DNA of 64,000 nt, taken from the NCBI RefSeq assembly GCF_014647875.1, contig NZ_BMQA01000011.1, positions 1 to 64,000 of the forward strand. Reading direction: 5' to 3'. The first letter of the stretch is position 1, and every line of letters begins with the position of its first letter. A program made the translations under genes and the position numbers. The notes under the pieces are model-generated. The model made no database searches. It saw nothing but the letters and a program-made list of their open reading frames with translations, and was not told the DNA's origin. This DNA is from Streptomyces brasiliensis (GTDB lineage Bacteria; Actinomycetota; Actinomycetes; Streptomycetales; Streptomycetaceae). Below, piece after piece: positions 24,829-33,390 of the stretch.

Positions 24829-25857
24829 CTACCGCCCCCCGTACAACTCCTCGTACGCCGGCCACGTCCCGCCCGGCCCGTCCACCGACTCGGCGGCGCG
24901 CACAGCGCGTACGATCGCGCGCGTCACCACGTCCGCGCCTGCCGCCAGGACGTCGTTGAGCGCGAGTGGGCGCTCGGCGTCGAGCGGGCGCGCGCCTGTG
25001 GCCAGCGCGAACACCGTGTCCCCGTCGTTCAGCAGGTGCACTGGACGTACCGCGCGCGCGATGCCGTCGTGCGCCGTGCCGGCCAGTTTCTGCGCCTGGG
25101 CCTTCGAGAGGTCCGCGTCCGTGGCGACCACGGCGAGCGTCGTGTTGAGCGGCGGAGGGGTGCTCTTCGCAGCGATCTCGGAAAGCCGCCGGCGCGCGGC
25201 CTCGTGCACGCGCGCCTCCGGATAGCGCACGCGCCCCTGGAGCAACTCCCCGTACAGCACGCCCGTTTCCGGATCCACCGCCGACCCCGCGGCATTGGCG
25301 ACCACCAGCGCGGCCACCGTGATCCCCGAGTCGAGGACGGTGCTCGCGGTGCCGACCCCGCCCTTGAACCGCCCCACCGCGGCGCCCGTACCGGCGCCCA
25401 CGCACCCCTCGCGGACCCCCGCTCCCGGGGCGCTCGCCGCGGCGGCCTCGACCGCCGCGCGCCCCGTGGCCGCGTCCGGTCGCGCCCGGAAGTCCCCACC
25501 CCGACCGAGGTCGAAGACACAGGCGGCGGGCACCACCGGCACGACGTGCGCGGGGTCCGGCCCGACCCGCACGCCGCGCCCCCGCTCCTCCAGCCATGCC
25601 ATCACGCCGGACGCCGCGTCCAGCCCGTAGGCGCTGCCGCCGGTCAGCACGACGGCCTCGACCGTGCGTACCAGGTTGCGCGGGTCGAGGGCGTCGGTCT
25701 CCTTGGTGCCGGGGCCGCCGCCGCGCACGTCCACCGCGGTGACGGCCCCGCCCTCGGGAGCGAGGACGACCGTCGTGCCGGAAAGCCAGCCGTCGCCGGT
25801 GCGGGTCGCGTGTCCGACCCGCAGTCCGGCGACGTCCGTCAATGCGTCAACTGTCAT
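24829..25857 (-). CDS. P1-family (DmpA/DAP-like) peptidase
   Basis: The protein has 342 residues. It starts MTVDALTDVAGLRVGHATR, then GGGPGTKETDALDP, LTGGSAYGLDAASGVMAWLE, and PPPLNTTLAVVATDADLSK, where the Asn-Thr bond is the presumed autocleavage site producing the N-terminal nucleophile. P1 peptidases are Ntn-type aminopeptidases of the DmpA (beta-aminopeptidase/D-aminopeptidase) superfamily. No signal peptide is present. ATG 25857 is preceded by a sequence with only weak ribosome-binding similarity. It lies 39 bp after ltrA on the same strand and may be co-transcribed with it. Confidence 0.85.
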   Translation of the reverse strand: MTVDALTDVAGLRVGHATRTGDGWLSGTTVVLAPEGGAVTAVDVRGGGPGTKETDALDPRNLVRTVEAVVLTGGSAYGLDAASGVMAWLEERGRGVRVGPDPAHVVPVVPAACVFDLGRGGDFRARPDAATGRAAVEAAAASAPGAGVREGCVGAGTGAAVGRFKGGVGTASTVLDSGITVAALVVANAAGSAVDPETGVLYGELLQGRVRYPEARVHEAARRRLSEIAAKSTPPPLNTTLAVVATDADLSKAQAQKLAGTAHDGIARAVRPVHLLNDGDTVFALATGARPLDAERPLALNDVLAAGADVVTRAIVRAVRAAESVDGPGGTWPAYEELYGGR

Positions 25858-25896
25858 GGCAGCCAGTCTGTCCCAGCCGGTGGCGCGCCGGACCGG

Positions 25897-27126
25897 TCAG
25901 GCGAGAGCGCCTGCTTCCGCCGCGCGCGCCTCCCTGCCCGCGCGCGCCGTCAGCGTCACGCCGATCGCCACCGACAGGGCACACACGACACCGGCCGTGA
26001 GGACCGCCCAGTCGCCCAGGAACGTGCAGCAGATCACCAGCAGCGCCGTGGCCGGCAGCACCAGTTGCTGGGCGATGCCCACCTTGAAGTGGCGGGCGTG
26101 CAGCACCCAGACGGTCAGCAGGTACAGCGCCGTCGGCAGGGTGACGGCGGCCGCGGCAGCCAGGGCGGAGATGTGCGCCTGGCCGACCGCATGCTCGATC
26201 GCCACCTCGAGGCCGGCGCCGATCGCGGCGGCCGAGGCGAAGATCAGGTAGTGGCCGTAACCCCACAGGAACGCCTGCTTGTAGGCGCGCAACCGACCGT
26301 GGATGGGCACCACGAAGTAGATCCACCAGGCCGAGAAGACGATCAGCAGCCCGCCCGCCGCGATCGGCAGCAGATCGCCGAGCGCCTCTCCCAGGGCCGG
26401 TTTGACGGCGACCGTGGCGGCGGCGATGGTCTCGCCGAGCACGATGATCGTGAACAGCCCGTACCGCTCGGCGATGTGGTGCGGATGCCAGGCGGTGGCG
26501 TTGTACCTCTCCGCGTACACGGGCACGCACATCTCGGCGATCGCCATCACCAGGAACAGCCAGGGCCGTGCGGCTTCCGGCAGGACCACCAGGCCGACCC
26601 AGCCGATCTGGCACACCAGCACGCCGACGGCGTACCGCAGTGCCATGGTTCTCTCTGCGCCCTCGGCCGATCTCGCGGCCCGCAGCCACTGAGTGGCCAT
26701 CGCCAACCGCATGATCACGTAACCGATCAGGACCGTGGTCCAGTCGTGGTTCTCGAACGCCCGGGACACACCGCCCGCCAGCACCAGGACGCCGGCGACC
26801 TGGACGAGGGTGACGATCCGGTAGAGCGCGTCGTCGTTGTCGTACGCCGAGGCGAACCAGGTGAAGTTCATCCAGGCCCACCAGATGGCGAAGAACACCA
26901 TCGCGTAGTTGAGGATGCCCTCGCCCGTGTGCCCGGCGGCCACGGCGTGCACGAGCGAGACACCCGCCTGCGCCACGGCCACGACGAAACACAGGTCGAA
27001 GAAGAGCTCGAGCGTCGACGCGACGCGGTGCGCCTCGTCGCGTCCTCGTGCGGTGAGCCGGCGCACGGGCCGGTGGGTCTGGGGCCCGCCCGGGGAGGCG
27101 GGCGCTGGAGCGGAACTCGACGTCAT
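25897..27126 (-). CDS. ltrA: Low temperature requirement protein A (LtrA)-like membrane protein
   Basis: The protein has 409 residues with about ten membrane helices after a 30-residue hydrophilic N-terminus. ASTLELFFDLCFVVAVAQ and WWAWMNFTWFASAYDNDDA are conserved LtrA signatures; HHIAERYGLFTIIVLGETI is the other. LtrA proteins are widespread, of unclear biochemical role, first named for a Listeria low-temperature phenotype. ATG 27126 is preceded by GGAGG. Its start lies 34 bp from the Rex-like operator at 27161-27178, which is shared with the divergent pflB. Confidence 0.9.
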   Translation of the reverse strand: MTSSSAPAPASPGGPQTHRPVRRLTARGRDEAHRVASTLELFFDLCFVVAVAQAGVSLVHAVAAGHTGEGILNYAMVFFAIWWAWMNFTWFASAYDNDDALYRIVTLVQVAGVLVLAGGVSRAFENHDWTTVLIGYVIMRLAMATQWLRAARSAEGAERTMALRYAVGVLVCQIGWVGLVVLPEAARPWLFLVMAIAEMCVPVYAERYNATAWHPHHIAERYGLFTIIVLGETIAAATVAVKPALGEALGDLLPIAAGGLLIVFSAWWIYFVVPIHGRLRAYKQAFLWGYGHYLIFASAAAIGAGLEVAIEHAVGQAHISALAAAAAVTLPTALYLLTVWVLHARHFKVGIAQQLVLPATALLVICCTFLGDWAVLTAGVVCALSVAIGVTLTARAGREARAAEAGALA

Positions 27127-27160
27127 GCCTCCCAGCACAGCAGAAAACCGGACCAAAATC

Positions 27161-27178
27161 TTGTGAGGCGATTCACAA
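27161..27178. promoter_or_regulatory. Rex-like (also Crp-like) operator between ltrA and pflB
   Basis: TTGTGAGGCGATTCACAA matches the Rex operator consensus TTGTGAA-N4-TTCACAA at 13 of 14 fixed positions (G at position 7). It also contains TGTGA-N6-TCACA, the Crp/Fnr type. Rex represses genes of low-oxygen metabolism when NADH/NAD+ is low. It lies 177 bp before pflB and 34 bp before ltrA. Confidence 0.7.
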
Positions 27179-27354
27179 GAATGGGGAGGGTCAAAGTCCC
27201 GATGAAACGACCAGGTCGGACGGTGTGCGGGCTGATCGGCCCCGCGTGCTGAGGGACGTTCGGACGTCGATCGGGGACCATCGCTGCACCCGGGGCGTTC
27301 GCCGGGGGCGTGCAATGGATCCGTAGCGACCGGCCGACGCGGAAGGTGCGGGAC

Positions 27355-29652
27355 ATGACTGCCACGCCTGCGGAAACCACCCCTGTGACGCCCGCTGAGG
27401 AGTCGACGGGCGAAACCTCGGCTCGCCGGGACGCCTGGACCGGCTTCCGCGGCGACCGCTGGCGCGACACCATCGACGTCCGTGACTTCGTCCAGGCCAA
27501 CTACACGCCCTACGAGGGCGACGCCGCCTTCCTCGCCGGCCCCACCGAGCGCACCACCAAGGTCTGGAACAAGCTCCTTGCGCTGTTCCCCGTCGAGAAC
27601 GAGCGCGGTATCTACGACGTCGACGTCCACACCCCGTCCCGCATCGACGCCTTCGCGCCCGGCTACATCGACCCCGACCTCGACCTGATCGTCGGCCTCC
27701 AGACCGACGCCCCGCTCAAGCGCGCCATCATGCCCAACGGCGGCTGGCGGATGGTCGAGAACGCCCTCACCGCCTACGGGTACGACCCCGACCCCGCGAT
27801 CAGGACGATCTACACCAAGCTCCGCAAGACCCACAACGACGGGGTCTTCGACGCCTACACCCCGGAGATCCGCGCCTGCCGTTCCTCCGGCATCATCACC
27901 GGCCTCCCCGATGCCTACGGCCGCGGCCGCATCATCGGTGACTACCGGCGCGTCGCCCTCTACGGGGTCGACCGGCTCATAGCGGCCAAAGAGGCGGTCA
28001 ATGTTCTCCTCGACGCTGAGTGGCCCACCGTGGAGCTCATTCAGGAACGCGAGGAAACGAGGGAGCAGATCCACGCCCTCGAAGAACTGCGAGCCATGGC
28101 CCTCTCCTACGGTTACGACGTCTCGGGACCCGCCCGCTCCGCCCGCGAGGCCGTCCAGTGGCTGTACTTCGCGTACCTCGGCGCCGTCAAGGAGCAGAAC
28201 GGCGCCGCCATGTCCATCGGCCGCATCGACGCCTTCCTCGACATCTACCTCCAGCGGGACATCGAGCACGGTCTGCTCACCGAGTCCGAGGCCCAGGAAC
28301 TGATCGATGACTTCGTCATCAAGCTGCGCATCGTCCGCTTCCTGCGCACCCCCGAGTACAACGAGCTCTACTCCGGCGATCCCACCTGGGTCACCTGGTC
28401 CCTGGCCGGCCTCGGCGAGGACGGGCGCCCGCTGGTCACCCGCACCACCTTCCGCGCCCTGAACACCCTCTACAACCTCGGCCCGGCCCCCGAGCCCAAC
28501 CTCACCGTCTTCTGGTCCCCGCGTCTGCCCGAGGCGTTCAAGACGTTCGCCGCGCGGGTCGCCGTCGACACCGGCGCCCTCCAGTTCGAGTCCGACGACC
28601 TCATGCGCCCCAAGTACGGGGACGACACCGCCATCGCCTGCTGTGTCTCCGCGATGGCCATGGGCCGGCAGATGCAGTTCTTCGGTGCCCGCGTGAACGT
28701 CGCCAAGGCCCTGCTGTACGCCATCAACGGCGGCCGCGACGAGATCTCCGGCAAGACGGTCGCCGAGGGCTTCGAGCCGATCACCGACGAGTACCTCGAC
28801 TACGACCTGGTCCTCACGGCCTACGACGCCATGCTCGACTGGCTCGCGAAGACCTACGTCCACGCGCTCAACGTCATCCACTACATGCACGACAAGTACG
28901 CCTACGAGCGCCTCGAGATGGCCCTGCACGACCGGGCGGTCCTGCGCACCATGGCCTGCGGCATCGCCGGCCTGTCGGTCGCCGCCGACTCCCTGTCCGC
29001 CATCAAGCACGCACGCGTGAAGACGATCCGCGACGAGACCGGTCTCGCCGTCGACTACGTCGTCGAGGGCGATTACCCGGCTTACGGAAACAACGACGAC
29101 CGGGCCGACTCCCTCGCCCGCTGGATCGTCCACGAGTTCATGGAGAAGGTCCGCCGGCATCCGACGTACCGCGACGCGGTGCACACCCAGTCGGTCCTGA
29201 CGATCACCTCGAACGTCGTCTACGGCAAGAAGACCGGCAACACGCCCGACGGCCGCCGTGCGGGCGCCCCCTTCGCGCCCGGCGCCAACCCCATGAACGG
29301 GCGTGACCAGCACGGCTACGTCGCCTCGGCGCTCTCCGTCGCCAAGCTGCCGTACGACGATGCGGAGGACGGCATCTCGCTGACCAACACCATCACCCCG
29401 GACGGCCTGGGACGCACCCCCGAGGAACGCGTCGCCAACCTCTCCGGAGTACTGGACGGCTTCATGGCCTGCGGCGGCTTCCACATGAACGTCAACGTGC
29501 TCGACAAGGCGACCCTCGAGGACGCGATGGAGCACCCCGAGAAGTACCCGCAGCTCACCATCCGGGTCTCCGGCTACGCGGTCAACTTCATCCGCCTGAC
29601 GCGCGAGCAGCAGCTCGACGTCATCAACCGCACTTTCCACGGTTCGCTCTGA
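27355..29652 (+). CDS. pflB: Pyruvate formate-lyase (formate C-acetyltransferase)
   Basis: The product has 765 residues. The adjacent catalytic cysteines are Cys429-Cys430 in IACCVSAMAMG, and the glycine radical site is Gly740 in RVSGYAVNFI near the C-terminus, comparable with Gly734 of E. coli PFL. It converts pyruvate and CoA to formate and acetyl-CoA under low oxygen and needs activation by PflA. ATG 27355 lies after GGAAGGTGCGGG. pflA follows 12 bp downstream. The enzyme is oxygen-sensitive and unexpected in an obligately aerobic genus. All key residues are present. Confidence 0.95.
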   Translation: MTATPAETTPVTPAEESTGETSARRDAWTGFRGDRWRDTIDVRDFVQANYTPYEGDAAFLAGPTERTTKVWNKLLALFPVENERGIYDVDVHTPSRIDAFAPGYIDPDLDLIVGLQTDAPLKRAIMPNGGWRMVENALTAYGYDPDPAIRTIYTKLRKTHNDGVFDAYTPEIRACRSSGIITGLPDAYGRGRIIGDYRRVALYGVDRLIAAKEAVNVLLDAEWPTVELIQEREETREQIHALEELRAMALSYGYDVSGPARSAREAVQWLYFAYLGAVKEQNGAAMSIGRIDAFLDIYLQRDIEHGLLTESEAQELIDDFVIKLRIVRFLRTPEYNELYSGDPTWVTWSLAGLGEDGRPLVTRTTFRALNTLYNLGPAPEPNLTVFWSPRLPEAFKTFAARVAVDTGALQFESDDLMRPKYGDDTAIACCVSAMAMGRQMQFFGARVNVAKALLYAINGGRDEISGKTVAEGFEPITDEYLDYDLVLTAYDAMLDWLAKTYVHALNVIHYMHDKYAYERLEMALHDRAVLRTMACGIAGLSVAADSLSAIKHARVKTIRDETGLAVDYVVEGDYPAYGNNDDRADSLARWIVHEFMEKVRRHPTYRDAVHTQSVLTITSNVVYGKKTGNTPDGRRAGAPFAPGANPMNGRDQHGYVASALSVAKLPYDDAEDGISLTNTITPDGLGRTPEERVANLSGVLDGFMACGGFHMNVNVLDKATLEDAMEHPEKYPQLTIRVSGYAVNFIRLTREQQLDVINRTFHGSL

Positions 29653-29664
29653 GGGCGAGGGACG

Positions 29665-30495
29665 ATGACCATGCTTCCGACGTCCGCGCCGGCCGTCCCG
29701 ACGGCACGGGACCGGCGGCCCGCTTCCGCGGCGGCCACCCCGGCCGTCGCGGCGAGTCGGCGGCCCGCTGTGGGTTCGGTGCACTCCTGGGACCTGTCGA
29801 CCGGTGTCGACGGGCCGGGCGCCCGCTTCGTGACCTTTCTCGCCGGCTGCCCGCTGGCCTGCCTGTACTGCCACAACCCCGACACCTGGCGGATGCGCTG
29901 CGGCACGCGCACCTCGGCCGACGACATCGTCGCCGAAGCCGCCAAGTACAAGCGGTTCATCGCGGCGGCCGGCGGCGGCGCCACCGTCAGCGGGGGTGAG
30001 CCGCTGCTCCAGCCGGTCTTCACCGGCGAGCTGCTGCACCGCTTCAAGCACGAACTGGGTCTGCACACCGCCCTGGACACCTCCGGTTTCCTCGGCACCC
30101 GGGCCACCGACGCGCTCCTGCGCGACACCGACCTGGTTCTGCTCGACATCAAATCCTGGGACCGCGCCACCTACCGCAAGGTCACCGGCCGCCCGCTGGA
30201 GCCGACTCTCGACTTCGCCCGCCGGCTGGCCGTCCTGGGCACGGAGGTGCACATCCGCTTCGTGCTCGTGCCCGGCCTCACCGACGACCCCGCGAACATC
30301 GAGGGCGTCGCCGCCTTCGCCGCCGGTCTCGGCAACGTCTTGCGCGTCGACGTCCTGCCCTTCCACAAGCTGGGCGAGGCCAAGTGGCAGGCGCTCGGCA
30401 TGCTTTTCACGCTGCACGACACGCCCACTCCCACCACGGAGCAGACCGCCCTGGCCAGGGGTGTCTTCGCGGCCCACGGTCTGCACGCGGTGTGA
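29665..30495 (+). CDS. pflA: Pyruvate formate-lyase activating enzyme (radical SAM)
   Basis: The protein has 276 residues. The radical SAM motif CPLACLYC (CxxxCxxC) binds the 4Fe-4S cluster; ATVSGGEPLLQP and LDIKSWDRATYRKVTG are further family motifs. It abstracts hydrogen from Gly740 of PflB. An N-terminal extension of about 35 alanine/proline-rich residues precedes VGSVHSWDLSTGVDGPG, where the catalytic domain begins, so the true start might be later (for example the second ATG). GGGCGAGGGACG precedes the start. It forms an operon with pflB. Confidence 0.95.
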   Translation: MTMLPTSAPAVPTARDRRPASAAATPAVAASRRPAVGSVHSWDLSTGVDGPGARFVTFLAGCPLACLYCHNPDTWRMRCGTRTSADDIVAEAAKYKRFIAAAGGGATVSGGEPLLQPVFTGELLHRFKHELGLHTALDTSGFLGTRATDALLRDTDLVLLDIKSWDRATYRKVTGRPLEPTLDFARRLAVLGTEVHIRFVLVPGLTDDPANIEGVAAFAAGLGNVLRVDVLPFHKLGEAKWQALGMLFTLHDTPTPTTEQTALARGVFAAHGLHAV

Positions 30496-30556
30496 GTGCG
30501 CCGGACCCGAGGCGAGGCCGGGACGAGGGGTGCGGGAGGGGCCGTACCCTTGAGGC

Positions 30557-30733
30557 ATGAGCACCGCCCCCGCCCCCGAGCCGCGTGACCCGAAGGCCGC
30601 GCTGATCTTCGACGATCCGCTGAACCAGCAGTCCTCGGACGACACGGACCGCGGCTGGGGCGAGCGCGGCGACAGCGACAGCGCCGCCGACCTGAAGCGC
30701 TTCCTCGACGAGAAGCCGCCCCACCACCTCTGA
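30557..30733 (+). CDS. Conserved small acidic protein
   Basis: A 58-residue protein, MSTAPAPEPRDPKAALIFDD followed by PLNQQSSDDTDRGWGERGD and LKRFLDEKPPHHL. The composition is hydrophilic and acidic with a short charged C-terminal helix. It starts at ATG 30557 after a GTACCCTTGAGGC leader. Short proteins of this pattern occur widely next to mscL in streptomycetes as I remember them; the function is unknown. It is convergent with mscL. Confidence 0.65.
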   Translation: MSTAPAPEPRDPKAALIFDDPLNQQSSDDTDRGWGERGDSDSAADLKRFLDEKPPHHL

Positions 30734-30755
30734 GCGAGGCTCCGCAGAAGCGCCG

Positions 30756-31214
30756 CTACCGCCCGTCCTGGCCGGAGCCGCGCTGCGCGACCAGCGCGTC
30801 GCGGATCTCCTTCAGCACCTCCAGCTCGGTCACCTCGATGACCTCGTGCGTGCCCTCCTTCGCCTTCCTGCGGGCCTCCACCCGGGCCAGGTACTTCGAC
30901 ATCGGCAGGACCATCAGGAAGTAGACCACCGCCGCGGTGATCACGAAGCTCAGCGTGGCACCGAGGACAGAGCCCCACATCAGCTGGATGCCGTGCGTGC
31001 CCTGGCACGACGAGCTCAGGCATGTGCTGTAGACGTCGAGATTCTTTGTGCCGACCGCTCCGACCAGCGGGTTGATGATGCCCTTCACCACCGAGTTGAC
31101 GATGTTCGTGAAGGCGGCGCCGATGACCACCGCTACTGCCAGATCGACGACGTTGCCGCGCATCAGGAAGGCCTTGAAGCCCTCCCAGACGCTTGGTTCC
31201 TTCTTCTCGCTCAC
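30756..31214 (-). CDS. mscL: Large-conductance mechanosensitive channel MscL
   Basis: The product has 152 residues. KAFLMRGNVVDLAVAVVIGA is the amphipathic N-terminus and first transmembrane helix; VVKGIINPLVGAVG is the conserved loop; VITAAVVYFLMVLPMSKYLA is TM2. The cytoplasmic C-terminal helix ends with charged residues. It forms a pentamer that releases solutes under hypo-osmotic shock. GTG 31214 is chosen because GAGGAG lies upstream; an in-frame ATG 8 codons earlier lacks this. A large periplasmic-side loop with two Cys (STCLSSSCQG) is specific to actinomycetes. Confidence 0.95.
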   Translation of the reverse strand: MSEKKEPSVWEGFKAFLMRGNVVDLAVAVVIGAAFTNIVNSVVKGIINPLVGAVGTKNLDVYSTCLSSSCQGTHGIQLMWGSVLGATLSFVITAAVVYFLMVLPMSKYLARVEARRKAKEGTHEVIEVTELEVLKEIRDALVAQRGSGQDGR

Positions 31215-31352
31215 CTCGGGGACTCTCCTCGTATGCACAGGGTGTGGAACGAAACGCTCCGCAACCTACGGCACGATGAGGCCATCCTGTCCAATTCCCT
31301 AGCTTGATCAAGCGACTTGACAGCGTCTCGACCAGCAGACGACCGAGGGAAT

Positions 31353-31970
31353 TCAGCACAGCGTCACCGCCAGCCGGGCCGAAGCGCTCGCGCCTACCAG
31401 GCGCGCCGCCGTGGACCGCGGCACCGAGAGCACGACCAGAGCCCCGCTGCCCGCGGTGTCGTCCAGCGGCTCGGGCAGCTGGGCCACCCGCGCCCCGCGA
31501 GCGATCACCCGCGCGTCGCCACCCGTCGCCGGGTCCTGCGCCGCGACGACGTCGACCCGGTCGCCGGGCCGCAGCAGCCGCACGGTCGCGGCGTCGGCGA
31601 TGCGCACCGGTGCCGTCACCATGTCCACCGCGCCGTGGCGCCGTACCGGCTCCGCCGTGGGATGTCCGCGGGGCCGCTCCGGGCGGTGCGGGTCCGTCGC
31701 GGCGCGCGGCCCTGCCGCCACGAGCGCGGCTGCGGTGACGGCGAGGCCGGCCGCCACGGCCCGGCGCCGGTGCCGTACGAGCCGTTGCAGCTGATACCGC
31801 CCGCCGCGCACACGCACCGGCGCGAAGTGCGGGACCTCGCAGGTGGCCGGGGCGTCCGTGCCCAGCGGGCGGGGCGAAGGAAGCGGACGCGGGAACGACG
31901 GGGAGGGGGACGGGGGGAAGACGGGCACGAGGACCACCACCTGCGACGAGGAATCGGCTTGCGATGCCAC
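31353..31970 (-). CDS. SAF/RcpC-CpaB-like membrane-anchored protein
   Basis: The protein has 205 residues. Residues ~58-85 form a transmembrane helix (RHRRRAVAAGLAVTAAALVAAG). After it comes the SAF-type fold: VTAPVRIADAATVRLLRPGD, RVDVVAAQDPATGGDARVIA and later GALVVLSVPRSTAARLVGA. It is like the RcpC/CpaB pilus assembly proteins. No tad or flp genes are nearby. An N-terminal proline-rich segment precedes the helix. The role is unknown; the name reflects domain similarity only. Confidence 0.75.
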   Translation of the reverse strand: MASQADSSSQVVVLVPVFPPSPSPSFPRPLPSPRPLGTDAPATCEVPHFAPVRVRGGRYQLQRLVRHRRRAVAAGLAVTAAALVAAGPRAATDPHRPERPRGHPTAEPVRRHGAVDMVTAPVRIADAATVRLLRPGDRVDVVAAQDPATGGDARVIARGARVAQLPEPLDDTAGSGALVVLSVPRSTAARLVGASASARLAVTLC

Positions 31971-32129
31971 GATGAGGCCTCGCGCCGATGTCCGCCGGAG
32001 CCGGTGGACTACTGGCCGGTTGTGGACAACTCGCTCACTCGAACGAGGAGTTCCACCCCACGTCCCTCACGTCCCCACGTCCGCCGTCGGTCACGCCTTC
32101 CCCACGGCTCCTTCCGCGCCGCTCCTCCG

Positions 32130-32963
32130 CTACGGCAGTTCGAACCCCGGGTCCATCCCGCCGAGGGCGTTCGTGCACAGGCAGTCGCGCGCCGAGTTCT
32201 CCGGCAGCGCCGCCACCGCGTCGAACAGCACGCCGCGCAGCCGGTCCACATTGGCGGCGAACACCCGCAGCACCTCGTCGTGCGAGACGCCCTCGCCGGT
32301 CTCCACACCCGCGTCGAGGTCGGTGACCAGGGTCAACGACGTGTAGCAGAGCTCCAGTTCACGGGCGAGCGCGGCCTCCGGGTGGCCGGTCATGCCCACC
32401 ACCGACCAGCCCTGCGCCTGGTGCCACAACGATTCGGCGCGGGTCGAGAAGCGCGGGCCCTCGACGACGACCAGCGTGCCCCCGTCCACGGGCTCCCAGT
32501 CCCGGCCGCGCGCCCCCTTCAGCGCGGCCGCCCGCCCGGTGGGGCAGTACGGGTCGGCCAGGGAGACGTGCACCACGTTCGGCACGGTGCCGTCGGGCAG
32601 CGGCAGCCCGTCGAAGTACGTACCCACGCGGGATTTCGTACGGTCCACCAGTTGATCCGGGACGAGCAGCGTGCCGGGCCCGTACTCGGGGCGCAGGCCG
32701 CCGACCGCGCACGGGCCGAGGACCTGGCGCACGCCGACCGAGCGCAGCGCCCACAGATTGGCGCGGTAGTTGATGCGGTGCGGGGGCAGGTGGTGACCGC
32801 GCCCGTGCCGGGGCAGGAAGGCGACCCGCCGGCCGGCGATCTCACCGAGGAAGAGTGAGTCGCTGGGAGCCCCGTAGGGAGTGTCCACCTGGATCTCGGT
32901 CACGTCGTCGAGGAACGAGTAGAAGCCCGAGCCGCCGATGACACCGATCTCTGCGTTCGCCAT
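32130..32963 (-). CDS. mtnP: S-methyl-5'-thioadenosine phosphorylase
   Basis: The product has 277 residues. IGVIGGSGFYSF is the phosphate-binding loop, LPRHGRGHHLPPHRINYRAN the base/ribose region, and VVGMTGHPEAALARELELCY the conserved MTAP motif. It cleaves 5'-methylthioadenosine (from polyamine or other SAM-consuming reactions) with phosphate. ATG 32963 fits MANAEIGVIGG. I favour MTAP over purine nucleoside phosphorylase because of the GMTGHPEAALARE motif. Downstream lies the SAF-domain protein, upstream fmdB on the same strand; spacing of 100 bp and a terminator separate it from fmdB. Confidence 0.9.
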   Translation of the reverse strand: MANAEIGVIGGSGFYSFLDDVTEIQVDTPYGAPSDSLFLGEIAGRRVAFLPRHGRGHHLPPHRINYRANLWALRSVGVRQVLGPCAVGGLRPEYGPGTLLVPDQLVDRTKSRVGTYFDGLPLPDGTVPNVVHVSLADPYCPTGRAAALKGARGRDWEPVDGGTLVVVEGPRFSTRAESLWHQAQGWSVVGMTGHPEAALARELELCYTSLTLVTDLDAGVETGEGVSHDEVLRVFAANVDRLRGVLFDAVAALPENSARDCLCTNALGGMDPGFELP

Positions 32964-33020
32964 GACGAGCACACTAGCTGGCCGGGAAAACGCCGCAGAG
33001 CCGGTACCCGGGAACGCCGA

Positions 33021-33049
33021 AGACCCTGCCGCCGAGGGCGGCAGGGTCT
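33021..33049 (-). terminator. Terminator of the fmdB gene
   Basis: AGACCCTGCCGCC and GGCGGCAGGGTCT form a perfect 13-bp stem around a 3-base loop, 14 bp past the fmdB stop. Confidence 0.8.
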
Positions 33050-33062
33050 CGCGGGAGGAAGA

Positions 33063-33380
33063 TCAGGCCGCGGAGCTGTTGGTGGAGCTCGACGAGGACG
33101 AGGAAGCCGACGAGGACGACTTCGAGTCCGACGACGAGGAGCCGGCCGAGCTCGACGACGAGGACGTCGACGACTTCGAGGCCGGGCTGCTGCTCGACGA
33201 GGAGCCCCTGCTGTCGTTGCGGTAGAAACCCGAGCCCTTGAAGACAATGCCGACCGCGGAGAACACCTTCTTCAGGTGGCCACCGCAGTTGGGGCACTCG
33301 GTCAGGGCGTCGTCGGTGAACTTCTGCACCGCCTCGAGGCCCTCGCCGCATTCGGTGCACTGGTACTGATAGGTGGGCAC
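33063..33380 (-). CDS. FmdB-family zinc-ribbon protein with poly-serine tail (Ruc-like)
   Basis: The product has 105 residues. The N-terminus is MPTYQYQCTECGE and TECPNCGGHLKKVF, so two CxxC pairs form a zinc ribbon. From residue 57 onward the chain is almost only serine, alanine and lysine, i.e. disordered. The mycobacterial counterpart Rv0991c (Ruc) is a redox-regulated chaperone, known to have a zinc Cys motif and a disordered tail and to be controlled by HrcA. A CIRCE element lies 11 bp upstream of the GTG start, which suggests the same heat-shock control here. Chaperone function in this protein is inferred. Confidence 0.85.
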   Translation of the reverse strand: MPTYQYQCTECGEGLEAVQKFTDDALTECPNCGGHLKKVFSAVGIVFKGSGFYRNDSRGSSSSSSPASKSSTSSSSSSAGSSSSDSKSSSSASSSSSSSTNSSAA

Positions 33381-33390
33381 TGTCTTCCTC

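Noticed and set aside
24403..27252. A 949-residue plus-strand protein
   Set aside because: Its composition is dominated by Arg, His, Gly and Pro, and it lies opposite the P1 peptidase and LtrA genes, which carry recognisable family motifs.
25897..31359. A single minus-strand frame of 1820 residues covering several genes
   Set aside because: Only the last ~409 codons read as a protein (LtrA). The rest is the shadow of pflB, pflA and mscL on the other strand or frame, with biased composition and no domains.
31353..31970. Part of a Tad/Flp pilus locus
   Set aside because: Only a SAF/CpaB-like domain is present. No prepilin, ATPase or other Tad gene flanks it.
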